A stretch of 6,042 nucleotides of DNA from Nitrospinaceae bacterium (GTDB lineage: Bacteria > Nitrospinota > Nitrospinia > Nitrospinales > VA-1). This document shows positions 1 to 4,669 of the stretch, in pieces. The translations under genes and the position numbers were made by a program. Each line of letters starts with the position of its first letter. Within the stretch, counting starts at the first letter, position 1. The notes under the pieces were generated by a model that saw only the letters and a list, made by a program, of their open reading frames with translations, did not search any database and was not told the origin of the DNA. The stretch is from contig JAJDBI010000237.1 in NCBI GenBank assembly GCA_029261435.1, positions 1 through 6,042 of the forward strand, given 5' to 3'.

Positions 1-2
1 CC

Positions 3-635
3 ATTCATGAATCGCAATCTTTGTTCTGGGAGCGCATGATTGCACAGGGTAGACCGTTTTGTACTCGTTACCTGCCGTTACTGGCAGAAACCTTTCCACA
101 AAACTTTGAAGGTGTAACGCCTGAAAGGTTCTATGAAGCAGTCAATGTCAGTCAACCTTCACTGATAAGGGTGGAAGCCGACGAGGTGACTTATCCCATG
201 CATGTCATTCTGCGTTATGAACTTGAGAAAGGTCTTTTTGACGGTTCTATTCAAGTCGAGGATTTGCCCGAGTTGTGGAATGCTAAAATGGTAGAATATT
301 TAGGGGTAGAGCCGTCAACAGACACGCTTGGGGTTTTGCAGGACACGCATTGGAGTGGTGGGGCCTTTGGCTATTTTCCGTCATACACTTTAGGGGCTAT
401 TTATGCCAGCCAGTTTTATCAGGCATTACTGCAAGCTAAACCTGATATTGAAAAGCAGGTAGAGGCAGGGAACCTGACTCCTATAAAGGATTGGCTGGGT
501 AATCAGATTCATCAACAGGGAAGGTTGTTATCGGTTCCTGCTCTGGTTAAGAGAGTGACAGGGGAAGGTTTGAACCCAGAAAGTTTTCTCGATTATTTGA
601 ATAATAAATATCGTCAAATTTACAGGCTTAACTAA
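3..635 (+). CDS. M32 family metallocarboxypeptidase (carboxypeptidase Taq type), C-terminal part only
   Basis: This is a zinc-dependent cytoplasmic carboxypeptidase that removes C-terminal amino acids from peptides. The frame is open from the left edge (first full codon at 3), so the start and the HExxH zinc motif lie outside the window; 210 residues are visible of about 500 usual for the family. Three M32 signatures remain in order. HESQ (visible residues 2-5) supplies the glutamate zinc ligand, IRVEAD (55-60) matches IRxxAD and is followed by YPMHVILRYELE, and GVLQDTHW (110-117) matches GxxQDxHW and is followed by FGYFPSYTLG. The C-terminus (LDYLNNKYRQIYRL) is typical and ends in TAA, so the visible part looks intact. 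An in-frame TTG at 21 is internal, not a start. The SH3-domain gene follows after 10 nt and is probably cotranscribed. The family assignment is firm; the substrate is not known from sequence. Confidence 0.95.
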   Translation: MHESQSLFWERMIAQGRPFCTRYLPLLAETFPQNFEGVTPERFYEAVNVSQPSLIRVEADEVTYPMHVILRYELEKGLFDGSIQVEDLPELWNAKMVEYLGVEPSTDTLGVLQDTHWSGGAFGYFPSYTLGAIYASQFYQALLQAKPDIEKQVEAGNLTPIKDWLGNQIHQQGRLLSVPALVKRVTGEGLNPESFLDYLNNKYRQIYRLN

Positions 636-642
636 AAGGTGA
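636..642 (+). promoter_or_regulatory. Ribosome binding site of the zinc-ribbon/SH3 gene
   Basis: AAGGTGA lies directly after the carboxypeptidase stop codon and 3 nt before the ATG at 646. AGGTGA pairs with the 5' side of the anti-Shine-Dalgarno sequence, which suits the short spacing. It favours the ATG at 646 over the in-frame ATG at 682. Confidence 0.7.
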
Positions 643-645
643 CTG

Positions 646-1164
646 ATGAGCCTTGCTGATAACAGCACAACTTATCCTAATATGAAACGCAAACATCAAT
701 ATTGTGATGTCTGCGGAACTCTTTTGCCTGCTCCGGGATTTTTTTGTGTCCAATGCGACCCTCCTGAGCCTCCAGATTCTGATCCTGAAAAGGGCTTGAA
801 TCTTTCCCAGGCTTCTCTGCGCATTATCTTATTAGTCCTGATTTTTATTGTAGTTGCTGTGGTAAGGCTGGATATTGACTTGCTAAACCTGGTTCCGGAG
901 GAAGTAGCGCGTGAAACTCCGCTAAAAGTTGCTGAGGATGAAGACTTTAAATTACTTTTTAAGGTTAAGGTGAGTTTTGCCAATCTACGCGACAAACCCA
1001 ATACCAAGACAAGCAAAATCTTATTTGTGCTGAGCAAAGGGACTCCGGTTGAAGTTCTGGAGAAAAAAGGAAAATGGTCAAAAATTCGATCTAAACCGAA
1101 GCCCGGAGAAGAGGCCCGGATCGGATGGTTGGCCAGCAAGCTTCTGGGTTCTGAAATTAAATGA
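646..1164 (+). CDS. Zinc-ribbon, single-pass membrane protein with C-terminal SH3-like domain
   Basis: A 172-aa protein of unknown specific function with three visible parts. Residues 20-37 hold two CxxC pairs (C20/C23 in CDVC, C34/C37 in CVQC), a short zinc ribbon. An acidic, proline-rich linker (38-50) leads to one hydrophobic segment at about 58-73. After an acidic stretch (76-100), residues 107-167 resemble a bacterial SH3 (SH3b) domain: a strand ending in ANLRDKPN, then KGTPVEVLEKKGKWSKI, then IGWLASKLL. SH3b domains often bind cell-wall peptides or other ligands. The basic N-terminus (K14-K16) and acidic flank after the membrane segment suggest the ribbon is cytoplasmic and the SH3 domain periplasmic. 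There is no lipobox. It starts 10 nt after the carboxypeptidase stop, probably in the same transcript, and ends 4 nt from the convergent thrH stop. The domain reading is fairly secure; the role is unknown. Confidence 0.88.
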   Translation: MSLADNSTTYPNMKRKHQYCDVCGTLLPAPGFFCVQCDPPEPPDSDPEKGLNLSQASLRIILLVLIFIVVAVVRLDIDLLNLVPEEVARETPLKVAEDEDFKLLFKVKVSFANLRDKPNTKTSKILFVLSKGTPVEVLEKKGKWSKIRSKPKPGEEARIGWLASKLLGSEIK

Positions 1165-1168
1165 TTAT

Positions 1169-1783
1169 TCAGCCACCTAATTTGTCACTGGCATCAAGGA
1201 TGGCTGTTTTAAATTCTTCATAAGTTTTGGTCACTGGAAACTGAGGAAATTCTTTCACGACGTTATCCGGAGCCCGGAATAAAATTCCCGCATTTGCCTC
1301 TTTTAGCATCCCTGTATCGTTGTAGGAGTCTCCAGCTGCAATGACTTTCAGGTTAAGTCCTTTCAATGCTGCTACTGCCTTGGTTTTTGCGTCAGGAATT
1401 CTCAGACTGTAGTCGGCGATTTTCCCGGTATCATCAACAATCAAGTCATGGCAAAACAGGGTGGGATAGTCGAGTTGTGCCATCAAAGGACCAGCAAATT
1501 GATTAAAAGTGTCAGACAGGATGATGACCTGAAACTCACTTTCCAGCCAGGACAAGAATTCCTTCGCACCGGGAAGGGGTGCAATGCCTCTAATAACATC
1601 TTCAATATCTGAGAGCTTAAGGTTATTTTCATTAAGAATCTTGAGCCGTCCCTGCATCAGTTCATCATAATCAGGGATATCTCGCGTGGTAAGCCGCAAC
1701 TTTTCAATTCCAGTTTTTTCAGCGAAAGCGATCCAGATTTCAGGTACCAGAACTCCTTCTAAATCCAGGCAGGTGACGAGCAT
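1169..1783 (-). CDS. thrH: ThrH-type phosphoserine phosphatase / homoserine phosphotransferase
   Basis: A HAD-superfamily enzyme of the ThrH group. In Pseudomonas this protein dephosphorylates phosphoserine and can transfer the phosphate to homoserine, linking serine and threonine synthesis. At 204 aa it has the family's usual length. Motif I is CLDLEGVLVPEIW with nucleophile D7 and E9 in place of the usual second aspartate, a ThrH trait. Motif II is ILSDTF (S90), the motif III lysine is probably K133, and motif IV is GDSYND (D152, D156). TTRDIPDYD (32-40) and FPQFP (179-183) are also characteristic. The frame is open further upstream to 1870, but that part overlaps the end of murJ and has no counterpart in the family. 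The ATG at 1783 has an upstream AAAGGA and gives the expected N-terminus. It lies 38 nt downstream of murJ on the same strand, so cotranscription is likely. All key residues are present. Confidence 0.95.
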   Translation of the reverse strand: MLVTCLDLEGVLVPEIWIAFAEKTGIEKLRLTTRDIPDYDELMQGRLKILNENNLKLSDIEDVIRGIAPLPGAKEFLSWLESEFQVIILSDTFNQFAGPLMAQLDYPTLFCHDLIVDDTGKIADYSLRIPDAKTKAVAALKGLNLKVIAAGDSYNDTGMLKEANAGILFRAPDNVVKEFPQFPVTKTYEEFKTAILDASDKLGG

Positions 1784-1793
1784 AATGGGTGTG

Positions 1794-1799
1794 TCCTTT
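1794..1799 (-). promoter_or_regulatory. Ribosome binding site of thrH
   Basis: On the minus strand AAAGGA lies 10 nt upstream of the ATG at 1783, in the 38-nt gap between the murJ stop and thrH. It fixes the thrH start against the longer open frame reaching 1870. Confidence 0.6.
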
Positions 1800-1821
1800 T
1801 TTTCATGTTTACTAAAATGAG

Positions 1822-3387
1822 TTAGACGGGTAATTGTTTTTTCTTTCTCAAGTCCAGAAGAAAACGCCATTCTTCATTTTTCGTGAAATGAGAGATTAAG
1901 GCATATACCAATATTCCGACAGATATGCAACCGGTCAGGACAAATAATCGAGTTGAAATAGGATCACTGACATGAAAAAAGCTTTCTCTGCCAAGATATG
2001 TAATGGTACCCATAGCTACTGATGCAGAAGTCATTTTAAGAGTCGAACGTAGTATTTTTCGTCCTCCCATCAGGCCGAGGCGTTTTCTTAAATGAAAGAT
2101 CAATAAGGCGACATTAAATAAGGCTGCTATAGAGGTGGCCAGTGCCAGGCCCCCATGTTGCAAGGGTCCCATCAAAATAAGATTCAAAGCAGTGTTGAGA
2201 ATCATTGCATAAATTCCAATTTTTGCCGGGGTTTTGGTGTCCTGTAAAGAGTAAAAAGCGGGTGCAATGATTTTGATTCCTGAATAAGCGCAAAGACCAA
2301 TGGAATAATAGAGCAGGGCAATGGCAGTGCCTTCGGTCGTGGAGGCCATGAACTCACCTCGTTCCCACAATGTATTGATGATGGGTTCGCGAAGAATAAT
2401 CAATCCTACTGTGGCGGGTATGGTGACAAACAGAATGAGGCGAATACTAAAGCCTACAGTCTGCACCAGCTCTTTGAGGTCTCCCTTGGCGGCCTGACTC
2501 GATAGGGTTGGAAGAAGTGCAACCCCTAAAGCTACCGCGAATATTCCCAGAGGCAGTTGCACCAGCCGGTTGCCATAATATAGATATGAAATCGACCCAC
2601 CCGGGAGCAACGATGCAATCAGGGTATCAATCATAATATTTAATTCATAAACAGCCAGGCCCAACACAACTGGCCCCATCAGCCGGGCAATTTTCACAAC
2701 TTCTTCTTGTTTGAAGTTAAGTGTTTTTTCAAAGCGCAGCCCTTTTTTTAATACAGCAGGGAGCTGAACCAGGAGTTGTAAGGCTCCGCCTACCACAACT
2801 CCGATAGCCAACCCAATAATAGGTTCATCCATTAATGGGACAATAACTAGAACCGACACAATCATACTGATATTTTGTAATATAGGGGTGGCGGCTGGAA
2901 GGGCAAAAACTTTGAGAGTATTTAAAATTCCCATACAAAAGGCAGCCAGACCTATAAAGAATAGGTAAGGGGCCATCCAACGCGTCAGTTTAACCGTCAG
3001 TTCGAATTTTCCGGGTTCATCGAGAAACCCCGGAGCAAAGACGGTGATCACTGCGGGAGAAAACACCAGTATCAATAAAGAAGCGGCAGATAAGATAATA
3101 AAAAGAATGTTGAATAGATTGGTGGTCAGTTTCCAAGCGGCGGTTTCCCCTTTTTGCGTCAGCGTCTCGGTGAAAACCGGGATGAAAGCCGCCGTTACTG
3201 CGCCTTCACCTAAAATTCTGCGTTGCATATTTGGAATTCGAAAAGCGACAAAAAAAGCATCGGCAGATGCCGATGAGCCAAATGCCGTGGCAATAACCAT
3301 ATCTCGCAGGAACCCAAAAACTCTGGATAACAGAGTCATTCCGCTTACAGCTCCTGCCGCCTTACTTACTTTTTTATTGCTTTCCAT
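1822..3387 (-). CDS. murJ: Lipid II flippase MurJ (MviN family)
   Basis: An inner-membrane protein of the MOP superfamily that moves lipid-linked peptidoglycan precursor (lipid II) from the cytoplasmic to the periplasmic face. Its 521 residues and about 14 hydrophobic segments match the family. The N-terminal signature is complete: SGMTLLSRVFGFLRD, then ADAFFVAFRIPN and RRILGEGA. Residues R22, R28, D43, R56 and E61 line up with E. coli R18, R24, D39, R52 and E57, charged residues of the central cavity. YYGNRLVQLPLGIF carries R273, equivalent to E. coli R270; the preceding position is N272 where E. coli has Asp. The start at 3387 gives the expected short basic N-terminus (MESNKKVSKAAG). The Shine-Dalgarno sequence is weak, with only CTGGA about 12 nt upstream. 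A candidate extended -10 promoter lies at 3448-3456 and thrH follows after 38 nt. A terminator-like hairpin lies within codons 38-46. The assignment is firm and the gene looks intact. Confidence 0.97.
   Translation of the reverse strand: MESNKKVSKAAGAVSGMTLLSRVFGFLRDMVIATAFGSSASADAFFVAFRIPNMQRRILGEGAVTAAFIPVFTETLTQKGETAAWKLTTNLFNILFIILSAASLLILVFSPAVITVFAPGFLDEPGKFELTVKLTRWMAPYLFFIGLAAFCMGILNTLKVFALPAATPILQNISMIVSVLVIVPLMDEPIIGLAIGVVVGGALQLLVQLPAVLKKGLRFEKTLNFKQEEVVKIARLMGPVVLGLAVYELNIMIDTLIASLLPGGSISYLYYGNRLVQLPLGIFAVALGVALLPTLSSQAAKGDLKELVQTVGFSIRLILFVTIPATVGLIILREPIINTLWERGEFMASTTEGTAIALLYYSIGLCAYSGIKIIAPAFYSLQDTKTPAKIGIYAMILNTALNLILMGPLQHGGLALATSIAALFNVALLIFHLRKRLGLMGGRKILRSTLKMTSASVAMGTITYLGRESFFHVSDPISTRLFVLTGCISVGILVYALISHFTKNEEWRFLLDLRKKKQLPV
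3250..3275 (-). other. Terminator-like hairpin and T-run inside the murJ coding sequence
   Basis: Read on the minus strand, CATCGGCA-TC-TGCCGATG is a perfect 8-bp inverted repeat. As RNA it would form a 7-bp, GC-rich stem with an ATCT loop, followed by one C and seven consecutive T (plus-strand A run 3250-3256). This is the form of an intrinsic terminator. It sits in sense orientation, about 110-140 nt into murJ, and encodes the conserved SASADAFF segment. The hairpin and T-run are plainly visible; termination or attenuation there is inference, and translating ribosomes would normally mask it. The Phe-Phe codons (TTT TTT) required by the family contribute most of the T-run, so chance is a real alternative. 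Confidence 0.45.
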
Positions 3388-3447
3388 TAAGGGTGTCGGT
3401 CCAGGTGGGAATTATTGAACGCGTATATACGAGGTTCTGCTTTTAGC

Positions 3448-3456
3448 AGTATAGCA
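3448..3456 (-). promoter_or_regulatory. Candidate extended -10 promoter for murJ-thrH
   Basis: The minus strand reads TGCTATACT, an extended -10 element (TGn plus TATACT, one mismatch from TATAAT). Transcription would begin near 3441 and leave a leader of about 50 nt before the murJ ATG. No good -35 box is at the right distance; TTTGCC at 3474-3479 is too far (20 nt) and a weak match. It is the best leftward candidate in the spacer, but unproven. Confidence 0.4.
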
Positions 3457-3557
3457 AAGCTGAGGTTCATGGAGGCAAAATATTATGGGACTCTATAATA
3501 AAAGCGGGTTTAAATATTTATTAGTTTCATCTCTTTAACGTGTAGAGCCTTCGTGCA

Positions 3558-3566
3558 TGTTATAAT
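3558..3566 (+). promoter_or_regulatory. Extended -10 promoter of the 193-aa gene
   Basis: TGTTATAAT is a perfect extended -10 element (TGn plus consensus TATAAT). The -35 position is poor (ACGTGT with 17-nt spacing), which extended -10 promoters tolerate, and AT-rich DNA lies just upstream. Transcription would begin near 3573, giving a leader of about 30 nt before the ATG at 3603. It supports that ATG over the in-frame TTG at 3573, which would fall at the transcript's first base. Confidence 0.65.
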
Positions 3567-3592
3567 CTTATTTTGATAATAGTTTTTTCACT

Positions 3593-3596
3593 AGGA
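3593..3596 (+). promoter_or_regulatory. Ribosome binding site of the 193-aa gene
   Basis: AGGA lies 6 nt upstream of the ATG at 3603, inside the short leader made by the promoter at 3558-3566. It decides the start codon for this gene. Confidence 0.55.
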
Positions 3597-3602
3597 CCTA
3601 AA

Positions 3603-4184
3603 ATGCCCAAAATCAAAGTCAGAACGAAAGACCAGAAAGTTTATGACAAACTCGTTGAGGCTTTTGAGAAAACCGTCATTGTCCAAAAACAGAAACAATT
3701 GACCTATGGGCGTTGGGATTTTGTGGTTTTTGGACAGACAGATAAAAAGGAGACGGTCCTTCGCGAGGGATACGCAGAGCAGGCCTCTATAAAAAGAGTT
3801 CCAATTTATATTGCTTCACTTGCGCAACCGGGGCTAACCAATGTCAATGGCATCCCCATCGAAGAGTTTATCGAAGAAGAAGTTCCAGAGCAGTATCAGG
3901 GGCTCGAAATCATTCATGTCGATCCGCTTCGTCCTCTTACAATAAAAAAGAAAAATACTCTTCCCGGGACCAGCCGGACATCGGATCAAATCTGCAAGGA
4001 TTATGAAGATGAGAATATTGCTGTGATCCACTCTCCGCATGAATCGGACTGGATGATAGCTGTGATGAAATATCTCAGCGAATGTGACAAGGCATTCCCA
4101 GATGTTGTTCAGGAAGCATTTTCTCGTAATGCCCCGCTGCATAAAGATTTTTTATCCCTCGAAACACCCAGCCAAATGAATTGA
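3603..4184 (+). CDS. Uncharacterised soluble protein, 193 aa
   Basis: I do not recognise this protein. It has no signal peptide, no membrane segment and no cysteine motif (only C131 and C161), so it is probably cytoplasmic. The N-terminus is basic (MPKIKVRTKDQK), and residues 12-30 could form a helix. WDFVVFGQ (38-45) and VPIYIASLAQPG (66-77) look like buried strands. A strongly acidic stretch, IEEFIEEEVPEQ (86-97), is followed by LEIIHVDPLRPLTI (101-114). The segment 115-133 (KKKNTLPGTSRTSDQICKD) is polar and probably loops. The C-terminal third (147-175) looks helical. The ATG at 3603 is chosen over the longer open frame from 3573 because it follows AGGA at 6 nt and fits the promoter. The gene has its own promoter and stands alone, with a divergent neighbour on the left and a convergent one on the right. 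The coding call is good; the function is unknown. Confidence 0.82.
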   Translation: MPKIKVRTKDQKVYDKLVEAFEKTVIVQKQKQLTYGRWDFVVFGQTDKKETVLREGYAEQASIKRVPIYIASLAQPGLTNVNGIPIEEFIEEEVPEQYQGLEIIHVDPLRPLTIKKKNTLPGTSRTSDQICKDYEDENIAVIHSPHESDWMIAVMKYLSECDKAFPDVVQEAFSRNAPLHKDFLSLETPSQMN

Positions 4185-4193
4185 GTCCGCTTC

Positions 4194-4222
4194 AGGATTC
4201 CGTCAGATAAAATCCTCTTTTT
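4194..4222 (+). terminator. Weak candidate terminator after the 193-aa gene
   Basis: AGGATT (4194-4199) pairs with AATCCT (4211-4216) around an 11-nt loop, and C plus TTTTT (4218-4222) follows. It starts 10 nt after the stop codon at 4184 and overlaps the last codons of the convergent acetyltransferase gene. The stem is short and AT-rich, so termination would be weak. It has no T-run in the opposite direction. Confidence 0.35.
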
Positions 4223-4664
4223 CAAAAACGATATAACCAGAATCATTCATTCCCAGACTTTGATAAGTGCCTTGACCTGCATTATTATTGTGCATGACAT
4301 ATAAACGTAGTGCCTTGACTTGTGGATTAACCTTGGCAAGGTTTTCAATATGTTTGAACAGGGTACGGAATACACCTTGTTTACGGTGAGTGGGGTGTAC
4401 GTAAACACTTTGTATCCACCAGATAATGCCGTTACGCCAGTCGCTCCATTCATAAGTGATCATGGTTTGCCCGACAACTTTTTCCCCAGACACTGCAACA
4501 AAATAATGACATTCTTCTCTTTTTAACGCTTGTTCAATGCCTTTTCTCAGTACATCTGTATCTAACTGCAAGGCCTCGGTTTCTTCTGCCAGTGCCTGAT
4601 TATTATGAACCAAAATGGCAAGGTCAGCGTTGTGGGCCTCACGAATAATTATTTCTGAGGGCAT
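4203..4664 (-). CDS. GNAT family N-acetyltransferase
   Basis: A 153-aa protein with the single-domain GNAT fold, expected to transfer an acetyl group from acetyl-CoA to an amine; the substrate cannot be read from the sequence. IIIREAHNADL (5-15) is the usual opening strand and helix. YFVAVSGEKVVGQTMITYEW (54-73) is the central hairpin. IQSVYVHPTHRKQGVFRTLFKHI (84-106) is motif A, with R94-x-x-G97 as the CoA pyrophosphate loop; F99 stands where Gly or Ala is most common. ALRLYVMHNNNAGQGTYQSLGM (118-139) is motif B, with the typical Asn, Tyr and LGM residues. WSDWRNGIIWWIQSVYV resembles a GNAT subgroup in which Trp-Trp precedes motif A. The ATG at 4664 lies 5 nt after the stop of the upstream large gene, with AGGA 12 nt before it inside that gene's end, so the two are likely one operon and possibly translationally coupled. 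The length is normal and the gene looks intact. Confidence 0.9.
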   Translation of the reverse strand: MPSEIIIREAHNADLAILVHNNQALAEETEALQLDTDVLRKGIEQALKREECHYFVAVSGEKVVGQTMITYEWSDWRNGIIWWIQSVYVHPTHRKQGVFRTLFKHIENLAKVNPQVKALRLYVMHNNNAGQGTYQSLGMNDSGYIVFEKEDFI

Positions 4665-4669
4665 GTTAT

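Larger units (their letters stand above)
3388..3602. other. Divergent AT-rich intergenic region between murJ and the 193-aa gene
   Basis: This 215-nt spacer separates the leftward murJ-thrH unit from the rightward 193-aa gene and should hold both promoters. The part at about 3491-3535 is strongly AT-rich and could act as an UP-like element for the rightward promoter. A second TATAAT occurs on the plus strand at 3494-3499 without a matching -35. I found no clear operator palindrome, riboswitch or small ORF. Confidence 0.6.

Noticed and set aside
696..1139. Open frame of 147 codons antisense to the SH3-domain gene
   Set aside because: It lies wholly inside a gene with clear domain structure on the other strand; the product is low-complexity Ser/Arg-rich and looks like a shadow.
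1170..1210. CAGCCA...TGGCTG inverted repeat followed by TTTT, as a plus-strand terminator for the SH3 gene
   Set aside because: The stem is only 6 bp, the loop is 25 nt and the T-run has four bases; too weak to call.
1266..1278. TCCGG-AGC-CCGGA inverted repeat in thrH
   Set aside because: It is a 5-bp stem inside coding sequence with no T-run or partner site; probably chance.
1784..1870. N-terminal extension of 29 codons on the thrH frame
   Set aside because: It overlaps the end of murJ, has no counterpart in ThrH proteins, and the ATG at 1783 has its own AAAGGA and gives the standard family N-terminus and length.
3044..3418. Open frame of 124 codons antisense to the murJ N-terminus
   Set aside because: It mirrors a strongly conserved coding region and shows no recognisable protein features of its own.
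3491..3499. Second TATAAT on the plus strand in the intergenic region
   Set aside because: It has neither an extended -10 TG nor a -35 match at a sensible distance; AT-rich DNA produces such hexamers by chance.
3573..3602. Ten extra codons (TTG start) on the 193-aa gene
   Set aside because: The TTG falls at the predicted transcription start and has no room for a ribosome binding site; the ATG at 3603 is preceded by AGGA at 6 nt.
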